DNA of 13,869 nucleotides from Actinomycetes bacterium (GTDB taxonomy: Bacteria; Actinomycetota; Acidimicrobiia; UBA5794). The stretch covers positions 1 to 13,869 of the forward strand of contig JAUVQC010000011.1 of assembly GCA_030598305.1 (NCBI GenBank), written 5' to 3'. The translations under genes and the position numbers were made by a program. Below, piece after piece: positions 6,681 through 13,724 of the stretch (position 1 is its first letter; the number at the start of each line of letters is the position of its first letter). Under the pieces are notes generated by a model that was given only the letters and a program-made list of their open reading frames with translations, did not search any database and had not been told where the DNA came from.

Positions 6681-7708
6681 CACACTCCTCCCGGCAGAAC
6701 ACCCGGATTGCAGACACGATCGGGATCGAAGAGTTGCTTCAGCCGCCGCTGAATCGTCGGCGTCTTGGGTTCCGCGCCCCATCGAGATACTGAGTCCCCA
6801 AGGGAACCCCTCCGATGAATGACCAACGATCCACCAACGGATTCGGCCCACTGCCTGAGCTCGCTGACACGGTCGTCAGGAGTGGCGCTCCAACCGGCCT
6901 TCACCACGCCGACGCCATGCTCGGCAACGAACCGGCCAGCACCATTCATCCGGATTCGTTCTACAGCATCGGGTACATGGCGTGGCGGAACATTGATCGC
7001 GAGGACGATGTCCTCGTCAAGCGGTGCTGGCCACGAGAAGCTCTCATCCGAAACATCGGGATTCGATATGTGGAGGAACCCCCCACCCTCTGTCTCGAGT
7101 GCAGCGATTGGCTGGTAGCGGCCGAGCCGCGCTGATGACACATCATCCACCTGCACTGTCGTGCGGCCCTGAGGAACGGGCCAGAGCTTGAGAGAAATCT
7201 CCGCAATGAACCCAAGAGCTCCGTACGAGCCCGTCACGAGTCTCGCGAGGTCGTATCCGGTGACGTTCTTGACGAGTTGCCCGCCGGCGTGGACAACCTC
7301 TCCGTAGCCGGTCACGATGGTCACTCCGATGACGCGATCGCGTGTTGGGCCGTAGCGAAGTCGGCGATATCCCGATGCTCCCGACGCTACGACGCCGCCA
7401 ATCGTTCGGTCGGAGGTCGTTTCAGGCAGTACCGCCGTGTGCCCGTGCTCGCTCAGCACCTGATCAAGTTCCCCAATCGCTGTGCCGCAGCGGACCACGA
7501 CAGTGAGGTCATCTGGCTTGTAGTCGACGATCCCCTTCAGCTCGGACGTCGCGACGACAGTATGGCCTTCTGGGACGGTGGTCGTTCCCGACCCCAGGAA
7601 CCACAACCGATCCTCGTCGCTTCGTGCCTGCGCGATGAGTTCAGCGACCTCTGACACCGACGTCGGTACGCGGGTGCTCACAGACGCAAGCCGCTTGCGT
7701 CGAAGCAT
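6680..7708 (-). CDS. glcE: Glycolate oxidase-type FAD-binding subunit GlcE
   Basis: A 342-residue accessory flavin subunit of the GlcDEF complex. The FAD_binding_4 domain is visible: LWFLGSGTTT (35-44), PETTSDRTIGGVVASGASGY (95-114), YGPTRDRVIGVTIVTG, and the GlcE-typical KNVTGYDLARLVTGSYGALG (147-166). The C-terminus ends FDPDRVCNPGVLPGG, as is usual for this family. Two starts are possible. The ATG at 7708 has GGAGGG (7720-7715) with 6-base spacing and overlaps glcD by 31 nt. The GTG at 7681 overlaps glcD as GTGA but lacks a clear Shine-Dalgarno. I prefer the ATG. Either way translation is coupled to glcD and to glcF downstream. It is probably not catalytic alone; in the E. coli system GlcD, GlcE and GlcF are all required. 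Confidence 0.9.
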   Translation of the reverse strand: MLRRKRLASVSTRVPTSVSEVAELIAQARSDEDRLWFLGSGTTTVPEGHTVVATSELKGIVDYKPDDLTVVVRCGTAIGELDQVLSEHGHTAVLPETTSDRTIGGVVASGASGYRRLRYGPTRDRVIGVTIVTGYGEVVHAGGQLVKNVTGYDLARLVTGSYGALGFIAEISLKLWPVPQGRTTVQVDDVSSARLGRYQPIAALETEGGGFLHISNPDVSDESFSWPAPLDEDIVLAINVPPRHVPDAVERIRMNGAGRFVAEHGVGVVKAGWSATPDDRVSELRQWAESVGGSLVIHRRGSLGDSVSRWGAEPKTPTIQRRLKQLFDPDRVCNPGVLPGGV

Positions 7709-9081
7709 CTCGAGCCCTCCGGTAGAACCTTCCCGGGGTTCATCAACCTTGACCCGTCAAATGCGTCGCGAACCCTTGCCTGGGCATCGAGGTCAACATC
7801 GGAGAACACGAGGCCCATGAGGTCCCGCTTCTCGAGTCCGATGCCATGCTCACCCGAGAGCGACCCTCCGGCCTCGATCGAGACATCAACCATCTCCCTC
7901 GCCGCCGCCTGTACGCGTTCGAGGAGCCCCGGTTCCTTCGAGTCGAATGCCACGAGTGGGTGCAGGTTGCCGTCCCCGGCATGAAAGACGTTCAGCATCA
8001 GGAGGTCGTATCGGTCACCGATCTCGTAGATCTTGGTCATCACGTCGACGAGCGCCGTACGCGGGACCACCGTGTCATGGAGGTAGTAGTCGGGCGCGGC
8101 CTGCGCTACCGCCCCGAACGCAGCCTTACGCCCCTTCCAAAGAAGCGCTCTCTCGGTATCTTCGGTTGCGACTCGAATGTCCATGGCATCGTGGTGCAAT
8201 GCAACGGACCGGATCGTCTCCACTCCCACAGCAACATTGGCCCGGGTACCGGCGACCTCCGCGAGCAGGACGGCTCCGGCGTTGGTTGGATATCCGGCAT
8301 GTACGAAATTCTCGACAGCCCTGACCATCGGCTGGTCCATGATCTCCAATGCGGCAGGGATGAGTCCCGCAGCGATGACACCCGATACTGTTGCGGCCGC
8401 GTCCTTTATGGTTGCGAAGCCAATGAGCAGGGTCGCCACGTCAGGTGCATCCTCGGTCAGCCGAACGAGTACGTTCGTCGCGATGCCCAGGGTGCCCTCG
8501 GATCCGACGACGACCGAGCGAAGGTCGAGACCCGGTTGATCGGGGGCCTCGCTCCCAACCGTGATGATCTCTCCGTCAGCCGTCACCACCTCGACCGCAA
8601 GGATGTGGGCGATCGTCGTGCCATCGGCGAGACAGTGTGGACCACCGGCATTCGTAGCGACGTTGCCACCGATCGTGCACGCCTGCTGTGACGAGGGGTC
8701 GGGTGCGAAGTGGAGACCGATCGGCTCGAGCTCCTTCGACAGATCGAGGTTGATGACACCAGGGCCCACCCAAGCAGTGCGGGCCAATTCATCGACCTCG
8801 CGGATCTCGTTCAGCCGCGTCAACACAACCAGAAGGCCCGGTTCTGCGGGCACTGCACCACCGGCAAGTCCAGTTCCTGCACCCCGCGGCACGATCGGTG
8901 TGTCGTAGTGTCGGGCAATCCGGACGACTGAGGCGACTTCCGCCGCACTCCCGGGCAACACCGCAGCAATCACCTCGCCAGCGGTGACTCCCGCATCCTT
9001 GGAATAGACGGTTCGATCAAGCGGATGATGAAGAACCCTGTCCTTACCCAACAGGGCGGTGAGGTCGTTGATCAGGGTCAT
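7678..9081 (-). CDS. glcD: FAD-linked 2-hydroxyacid dehydrogenase, catalytic subunit GlcD
   Basis: The catalytic flavoprotein oxidises glycolate, D-lactate or a related 2-hydroxyacid to the 2-oxoacid. The 467 residues fit the family (about 460-500). FAD domain: PRGAGTGLAGG (65-75), PDPSSQQACTIGGNVATNAG (127-146) and VVGSEGTLGI (191-200). C-terminal FAD-oxidase domain: DYYLHDTVVPRTAL (331-344), the metal and substrate residues in VFHAGDGNLHP (365-375, His367 and His374), SGEHGIGLEKRDLM (409-422) and LMNPGKVLP near the end. The ATG at 9081 lies 9 bp after the methyltransferase stop with no obvious Shine-Dalgarno, so it probably relies on coupling. Substrate cannot be settled: glycolate is the default for a glcDEF set, but D-lactate or a 2-hydroxy-dicarboxylate is equally possible given the hydantoinase partners. 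Confidence 0.94.
   Translation of the reverse strand: MTLINDLTALLGKDRVLHHPLDRTVYSKDAGVTAGEVIAAVLPGSAAEVASVVRIARHYDTPIVPRGAGTGLAGGAVPAEPGLLVVLTRLNEIREVDELARTAWVGPGVINLDLSKELEPIGLHFAPDPSSQQACTIGGNVATNAGGPHCLADGTTIAHILAVEVVTADGEIITVGSEAPDQPGLDLRSVVVGSEGTLGIATNVLVRLTEDAPDVATLLIGFATIKDAAATVSGVIAAGLIPAALEIMDQPMVRAVENFVHAGYPTNAGAVLLAEVAGTRANVAVGVETIRSVALHHDAMDIRVATEDTERALLWKGRKAAFGAVAQAAPDYYLHDTVVPRTALVDVMTKIYEIGDRYDLLMLNVFHAGDGNLHPLVAFDSKEPGLLERVQAAAREMVDVSIEAGGSLSGEHGIGLEKRDLMGLVFSDVDLDAQARVRDAFDGSRLMNPGKVLPEGSRCFDASGLRL
7715..7720 (-). promoter_or_regulatory. Ribosome binding site inside glcD supporting the ATG start of glcE
   Basis: GGAGGG on the minus strand lies within glcD codons, 6 bases before ATG 7708-7706. 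It favours the longer glcE over the GTG at 7681 that would give a 4-nt GTGA overlap. Confidence 0.55.
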
Positions 9082-9090
9082 GCAATGAGG

Positions 9091-9960
9091 CTAGGCAGAC
9101 TCGGATACCCCGGCGACTCCACTCGCTACAAACACGCGATGCGCAACCGTCAGGTCACCGGGAAACTCTTCGCCGAGCAATCCCGCAAGATCGGCGTCGA
9201 ATCGATCCACATGCTCCGCGTCGAGCGCCGAGCCGACCCCATTGCAGGTGCGGATACGGCCTCGCCAGGCCTCGTGTGTGAACGGAACATCGATCACATA
9301 ACTGAAGCTCTCCACGCTCTCGAACCCGCCGAGGTCAAGCGCCTCGACATGCTCGGGATGAACTCCACGCCACCCTGCCTTTGGCCACCCGGGATTGTGC
9401 TCAAGGATCAGATCCTCAGTTCGTCCTGCCGCCGTGCCGGGGAGCGGGAGGTAAGAGAAACTGGCAATCAAGAGGCGACCTCCTGGGACGAGCACACGTG
9501 TGGCTTCGGAGATCGCGGCGACCGAGTCGAACCACCACCAGCACTGGCCAGCGCTCACGAGATCGAAGGAGTTGTCCGGCAGACCTGTTGCTTCAGCTCT
9601 CCCCTCGACGAATCGTGCGCTGAGACGACGAGCCACGGCTGCCTCGCCGGCCAACGCGAGAAGTTCAGGTGCTACGTCGAGACCAGTTGCCTCAAGGCCT
9701 CGCTCGGCGAAACCGAGAGCAAGCGTGCCCGTCCCTGTCCCCAGATCGAGCACACACCACCCTGGTTCCATCCATCCTTCGGTCATCAGTCTGTCGAAGA
9801 AAGTATCGGGGAAGCCCGGTCGGTATCGCTCGTAATCGGCCGCCGTACGACCGAAATCGATCGTACGGCCGACGTGGTCCTTGTTTCCTTGCAGCGAACT
9901 CCGCCTCTCCGGACGGGAACCACCGGAATCGGGGACTGGGGTGCCGGGTACGCGACTCAT
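9091..9960 (-). CDS. Class I SAM-dependent methyltransferase (Methyltransf_11-like)
   Basis: A 289-residue cytosolic methyltransferase of unknown substrate. Motif I is VLDLGTGTGTLALGFAERG (70-88), with the acidic ribose-binding residue in ATGLD (Asp95). Next come AEATGLPDNSFDLVSAGQCW (122-141) as motifs II/III and TRVLVPGGRLLIASF as motif IV. The segment before motif I, FGRTAADYERYRPGFP (36-51), resembles the substrate lid of small-molecule or quinone-type members. About 30 N-terminal residues are Pro/Ser/Arg-rich and look unconserved, but no better start exists downstream, and the ATG at 9960 overlaps the hyuB stop as ATGA, so translation is coupled. Its position between hyuB and glcD is unusual and suggests either a role in the pathway or a housekeeping passenger. 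No methyl acceptor can be assigned. Confidence 0.88.
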   Translation of the reverse strand: MSRVPGTPVPDSGGSRPERRSSLQGNKDHVGRTIDFGRTAADYERYRPGFPDTFFDRLMTEGWMEPGWCVLDLGTGTGTLALGFAERGLEATGLDVAPELLALAGEAAVARRLSARFVEGRAEATGLPDNSFDLVSAGQCWWWFDSVAAISEATRVLVPGGRLLIASFSYLPLPGTAAGRTEDLILEHNPGWPKAGWRGVHPEHVEALDLGGFESVESFSYVIDVPFTHEAWRGRIRTCNGVGSALDAEHVDRFDADLAGLLGEEFPGDLTVAHRVFVASGVAGVSESA

Positions 9961-11501
9961 GGGTGGCCCCAGCCGCCGCCGCCAGGGGTGAGAACGATGA
10001 GCTCGTCGCCCGCTGCGACTTCAACGGTGCACTTGGACGGGAGCTGCTCCCTGTCGCCACCTACTCGAATCAACCAGTCCTCGCCAACCGCTCCATCGTC
10101 ACCGCCTGCAAGACCCCACGGAGCGGTGAGTCTGCGCTCGCCCATGAGCGACACAGTGGCCGCCTCATTGAACCGAATGCCACGTTCGATACCGTCACCG
10201 CCCCGATACAAACCCGAGCCTCCGCTGTTCATCCGCAGCTTGTAGCGAGTGATCGTGAACGGGTAATGCGTATCAAGGGACGTGATCGGCGTGTTCTTGG
10301 TGTTCGTCATACCGGTTTGGATGCCTGACTGGCCATCGCGCAGAGGCCTCGCTCCCTGGCCGCCAGCAACGGTTTCATAGTACGCATAGTTCTCATTGCC
10401 GATGAGCACGTTGTTCATCGTTCCCTGTCCGGCAGCAGGAACCCTGTCGGGGGCGAACAAGGCAAGAGCACCGAGCATCGCATCCGAGATCCGTTGGGAT
10501 GTTTCAACGTTCCCCGCGGCAACAGCGACGGGCGCGACAGCGTCGACAATCGAACCGGGTCTCGTCAAGAGCTGCAACGGACGATGGGCACCGCCGGTAG
10601 CGGGGATCGTTGGATCAGTCGCGACGCGAACCGCATAGGAGAGACATGATCCTGTGACTGCACGCACAGCGTTGATGTTGCCCTGAACCTGATCGGCAGA
10701 TTCGGAGAGATCAGCAACAAGCTCATCCCCGCTCACCGTGATCCGCGCAACGATCGGAATGAGGTCACCCTTCCACTCCATGTGGTCAATGAACTCCTCC
10801 CGCCCGTCGGGTAACGCAGCAATGGCTGAGCGCATCCGACGCTCGCCGTACTGCATCAACCCCACCGTCATCGACCGATACGTGTCAGCTCCGTATCGAG
10901 AGATCAGGTCGCCAAGGCGAATGGAACCGGCCTCGTTCGCACCGAGCTGCGCTGCAAGGTCCCCTCTTCTCTCCCCTGGAGTCCTTGTTGCGGTGAGGAA
11001 CGGTTGCAGGAACTCGTCTGTCCACAGCGAGTCTCTTACCGCGACCATCGGGGATACCACGATCCCCTCCTGATCAACGCGGGTGGCATGCGCCGGCATC
11101 GATCCAGGCGCCTCTCCACCCACGTCGGCATGGTGGGCACGGTTCCCAACCCACGCAACGAGTGCTCCCCCTACATGGACCGGACGAACGAGTGTGAGGT
11201 CGTTGAGGTGCGTGCCGCCATGGAATGGATCATTGACCGCGTACTGGATTCCGGGCTCCGGCTCCGTTCCGAAGCGGTCGATGATCGCAGCAACTGACGC
11301 CGGCATCGATCCGAGATGTACGGGAATGTGCTCGGCCTGGGCAAGCATCTCCCCCTCAGGAGTGAACACGGCAGCAGAGCAATCCATACGCTCCTTGATG
11401 TTCGGTGAGAATGCAGTGACACGTAGTACGACACCCATGTCCTCGGCGATCGATACCATCTGATTTCGCAGGACCTCGAGTGCAATCTGGTCGATGGTCA
11501 C
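9957..11501 (-). CDS. hyuB: Hydantoinase B / oxoprolinase-type subunit (HyuB family)
   Basis: This is the metal-dependent B subunit of the ATP-dependent hydantoinase/oxoprolinase family. Relatives include N-methylhydantoinase, 5-oxoprolinase, caprolactamase and acetone carboxylase. The 514 residues are typical. Landmarks are ALEVLRNQMVSIAEDMG at the N-terminus, NDPFHGGTHLNDLTLVRP (90-107), NRAHHADVGGEAPGSMP (120-136), LSESADQVQGNINAVRA, and a Gly-rich C-terminus with MNSGGSGLYRGGDGIERGI ending GGGGWGHP. His98, Asp101 and His123 have the spacing I recall for the manganese ligands of the acetone carboxylase alpha subunit. Of two consecutive GTG codons (11504 and 11501) the second is chosen: GGAGGT at 11513-11508 is then 6 bases away and the hyuA stop overlaps it as GTGA. 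It is coupled to hyuA upstream and the methyltransferase downstream. Substrate is unknown. Confidence 0.93.
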   Translation of the reverse strand: MTIDQIALEVLRNQMVSIAEDMGVVLRVTAFSPNIKERMDCSAAVFTPEGEMLAQAEHIPVHLGSMPASVAAIIDRFGTEPEPGIQYAVNDPFHGGTHLNDLTLVRPVHVGGALVAWVGNRAHHADVGGEAPGSMPAHATRVDQEGIVVSPMVAVRDSLWTDEFLQPFLTATRTPGERRGDLAAQLGANEAGSIRLGDLISRYGADTYRSMTVGLMQYGERRMRSAIAALPDGREEFIDHMEWKGDLIPIVARITVSGDELVADLSESADQVQGNINAVRAVTGSCLSYAVRVATDPTIPATGGAHRPLQLLTRPGSIVDAVAPVAVAAGNVETSQRISDAMLGALALFAPDRVPAAGQGTMNNVLIGNENYAYYETVAGGQGARPLRDGQSGIQTGMTNTKNTPITSLDTHYPFTITRYKLRMNSGGSGLYRGGDGIERGIRFNEAATVSLMGERRLTAPWGLAGGDDGAVGEDWLIRVGGDREQLPSKCTVEVAAGDELIVLTPGGGGWGHP

Positions 11502-13420
11502 CACGTCACCTCCATCGCTCCCGATTCGGCCACGACCGCAACGTCACCAGCAGCGAGGTAGGTGGTTGCTTCGGTCTCCTCGACTATCGCCGGCCCAACA
11601 ACCGTGTCCCCAACCTTCAAGGCCTCCCTTGAAACGATATAAGCAGATACGGTCCCTGTCGCGTCCGCTACATCGCGGCGCGTGTCGGCTCGATCCTTCG
11701 TCGGTCGCCATCGGGATACGTCCCTGACACTCAGTGCAGGAGATGCGGTCGCGACACCACGCACCGCAACGATTTCGATGGGATCATCCGGGCGGTCGAA
11801 CCCGTTTCGATCGCGATGGATCGCGTCGAAAGTCTCTCTCAATCCGGCGAGAGTGTCGCCCGGCGTCCACCCGACGGAGATCTCGTGTGCCTGGCCGAGG
11901 TAGCGCACATCGACCGAGTACGAAACCTCAACATCTGTGAACCCGGCGCGCCTGAGCGCCGACCGGACCTCGACATCGAGTTCATCGGCAGCGGGGTTTA
12001 GCGGAGTGAGATCGTCCGATGCGACGAGAACGGCTCGTGCAGCATCAGACCTCGGAGGGGCGAGCAGCAGTCCGACGGCCGAAAAGACACCGCCGAAAGG
12101 TGGAATGACGACTCCCGCCATCCCAAGAGTCTTCGCTAGCGAGGTTGCATGGAGTCCACCGGCTCCACCGAATGCGACAAGAAATGACCCCCTCGGATCG
12201 GAGCCATTTTCGACCGAGACGGTCCTGATGGCACCCGCAATCACCTCCTCTGTGATCCGCACGATCCCAAGCGCTGCGTCCACAACAGACAACCCGAGCT
12301 GCTCCGCGATGCTCGCTACAGCCGACACGGCCGCCTCCTTGTCGAGGCCGAGCCTCCCGCCAAGCTCGGCGTCGGGAGCGATCCTCCCGAGGATGACGTT
12401 CGCATCAGTGACTGTCGGCTCACTTCCACCATGCCCATAACAGGCCGGTCCAGGATCGGCTCCCGCGCTCTGCGGACCGACCCGTAGTGCTCCACCGGCA
12501 TCAACCCACGCGATCGAGCCGCCTCCGGCACCAACGGTATGCACCCCTACGGACGGCAAGCGGCACGCGTACCCGTCGATACTCCGCTCGTGTGACACCT
12601 CGATCACACCGTCCTCGATACGACAGACATCTGTGGAAGTCCCGCCCATGTCGAATGAAACGACTCGAGCGTGGCCCAGAACGCCTGCGAAGGCAGCCGT
12701 TGCAACCACGCCTCCCGCTGGCCCTGAGAGCAGGACAGCAGCGGGGAGCGCAGCAGCATCCTCAGCGCCCATCAGGCCACCCGAAGATCGCATCACACCC
12801 ATGCTTCCGACCGTGCCTGAACCAATGAGTCTGCGCTCGAGAGCTTCGAGATAGGACGCCGTAATCGGCGTCAGATACGCGTTGAGTACGGTGGTTGATA
12901 TCCGCTCGTACTCGCGGAACTCACCGGCCACGACCGACGAGACACTGACAGGGATACCGGGACTCTCCTGTCGGAGCGCCACGGCGAGATCCTGCTCGGC
13001 GTCCCGGTCGACGTGCCCGTTCACGAGTGCGACCGCAACGGCATCTGCACCCCTCACGTCCGGGACCGTGCCTTCCACAGCCCCGAAGCGCATGGAGCGC
13101 TCGACAAGGGGTTCCGGTCTATCGGCATACGGGTCGTAGAGACTCGGCCGGTCCTGACGAGCGATCTCGATGATGTCCTCGAAGCCGGGGTCCGTCACGA
13201 GGGCGGTACGACCCCCCTTCCTTTCAAGGAGGGCATTCGTCGCGACCGTGGTCCCATGGACGAACACATCGATGTGGAATTCGCCCGCGAGTTCCTCGAT
13301 ACCTTCCGAAATCGCATCCTCCTGACGGCGGGACGTCGGGATCTTCGCTGTGGTGACCTCGCCATCGACGACGAGGACAAGATCCGTGAATGTGCCGCCG
13401 ACATCTGCCCCAAGGATCAT
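11498..13420 (-). CDS. hyuA: Hydantoinase A / oxoprolinase-type ATPase subunit (HyuA family)
   Basis: This ATP-binding A subunit phosphorylates the amide or enol oxygen of a lactam, imide or ketone so that HyuB can complete ring opening or carboxylation. The 640 residues are complete. The actin-like ATPase motifs are visible: GADVGGTFTDLVL (4-16), VHGTTVATNALLERKGG (54-70), LSGPAGGVVATAAFAG (231-246), SFDMGGTSTDV (255-265), HTVGAGGGSIAWVD (294-307) and QSAGADPGPACYGHGG (317-332). A later AFGGAGGLHATSLAKTLG block and a beta-rich C-terminal domain follow. The ATG at 13420 is the first codon that leaves the N-terminal phosphate loop intact; the Shine-Dalgarno is weak. It is the first gene of the minus operon, and its promoter must lie in the 45-bp gap to the nfu-like gene or inside that gene. 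Family is certain, substrate is not. Confidence 0.94.
   Translation of the reverse strand: MILGADVGGTFTDLVLVVDGEVTTAKIPTSRRQEDAISEGIEELAGEFHIDVFVHGTTVATNALLERKGGRTALVTDPGFEDIIEIARQDRPSLYDPYADRPEPLVERSMRFGAVEGTVPDVRGADAVAVALVNGHVDRDAEQDLAVALRQESPGIPVSVSSVVAGEFREYERISTTVLNAYLTPITASYLEALERRLIGSGTVGSMGVMRSSGGLMGAEDAAALPAAVLLSGPAGGVVATAAFAGVLGHARVVSFDMGGTSTDVCRIEDGVIEVSHERSIDGYACRLPSVGVHTVGAGGGSIAWVDAGGALRVGPQSAGADPGPACYGHGGSEPTVTDANVILGRIAPDAELGGRLGLDKEAAVSAVASIAEQLGLSVVDAALGIVRITEEVIAGAIRTVSVENGSDPRGSFLVAFGGAGGLHATSLAKTLGMAGVVIPPFGGVFSAVGLLLAPPRSDAARAVLVASDDLTPLNPAADELDVEVRSALRRAGFTDVEVSYSVDVRYLGQAHEISVGWTPGDTLAGLRETFDAIHRDRNGFDRPDDPIEIVAVRGVATASPALSVRDVSRWRPTKDRADTRRDVADATGTVSAYIVSREALKVGDTVVGPAIVEETEATTYLAAGDVAVVAESGAMEVTW
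11508..11513 (-). promoter_or_regulatory. Ribosome binding site deciding the hyuB start
   Basis: GGAGGT lies in the last codons of hyuA on the minus strand. It is 6 bases from GTG 11501 but only 3 from GTG 11504, which favours the shorter hyuB with a 4-nt GTGA overlap. Confidence 0.65.
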
Positions 13421-13465
13421 GCCTGACCACCGCTACAGTTCGAACACAGCGATCGAAGGACAGCA
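13421..13465. promoter_or_regulatory. Short divergent spacer between hyuA and the nfu-like gene
   Basis: Only 45 bp separate the two divergent starts. For the plus-strand gene, GAAGGA at 13455-13460 is a Shine-Dalgarno 5 bases before ATG, and TACAGT at 13434-13439 is a possible -10 of TANNNT type without a recognisable -35. No clear promoter for hyuA is seen; it may overlap or sit inside the divergent gene. No inverted repeat resembling an operator is evident. Confidence 0.3.
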
Positions 13466-13717
13466 ATGGGCGTAGTCGTCGAAACAACACCCAACCCACG
13501 TGCGATGAAATTCAACGTGGGCTCGCCAGTCGGTGAGACGGCAAGCGCCACGAGCGCAGAGGGCGCAGACGAGCGGATCGGCCCATTGTTCGAGATCGAT
13601 GGTGTCATGTCGGTATTCATGACAGCAGACTTCGTGACCATTAGCGCATCCGAGGGTTCATCCTGGGATGCAATCGTGCCGGAGGCGAAGGCGATACTCG
13701 AGCGGTCCTTCGGCTGA
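13466..13717 (+). CDS. Small stand-alone Nfu/NifU-like N-terminal domain protein
   Basis: An 83-residue protein made only of the domain that precedes the Fe-S scaffold domain in Nfu1-type proteins. The signature VETTPNPRAMKFNVG (5-19), then IGPLFEIDGVMSVFMTADFV (38-57), TISASEGSSWDAI and a C-terminal helix match that fold. It has no cysteine at all and no CXXC scaffold domain, so it cannot hold a cluster itself. In Nfu1 this domain contributes to partner binding. A role in Fe-S assembly or delivery is therefore an inference, though the neighbouring glcF is an Fe-S protein. The ATG at 13466 has GAAGGA 5 bases upstream. It is divergent from hyuA and ends 2 bp before an opposing gene. Confidence 0.85.
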   Translation: MGVVVETTPNPRAMKFNVGSPVGETASATSAEGADERIGPLFEIDGVMSVFMTADFVTISASEGSSWDAIVPEAKAILERSFG

Positions 13718-13724
13718 CGTCAGC
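13713..13724. repeat. 12-bp perfect palindrome covering both stop codons of a convergent pair
   Basis: GCTGACGTCAGC reads the same on both strands. It contains the TGA of the nfu-like gene (13715-13717) and the TGA of the opposing gene (13722-13720). With no loop it is a poor hairpin; it may simply result from two abutting TGA stops with similar flanks, or be a protein-binding site. Confidence 0.6.

Noticed and set aside
7846..8691. 281-codon open frame on the plus strand
   Set aside because: Complementary to glcD coding sequence; no recognisable domain.
5517..9081. Lactate utilisation (LutABC type) operon instead of GlcDEF
   Set aside because: The GlcD and GlcE proteins are clear FAD_binding_4 flavoproteins, and GlcE has the KNVTGYDL signature. 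LutB and LutC type proteins are absent.
9025..10245. 406-codon open frame on the plus strand
   Set aside because: Covers the methyltransferase and part of hyuB in antisense; low-complexity tail and no family signature.
13715..13722. TGACGTCA as a CRE-like regulator binding site
   Set aside because: Both stop codons fall inside it at a convergent 3' junction, far from any promoter; it is most simply explained by two TGA stops back to back.
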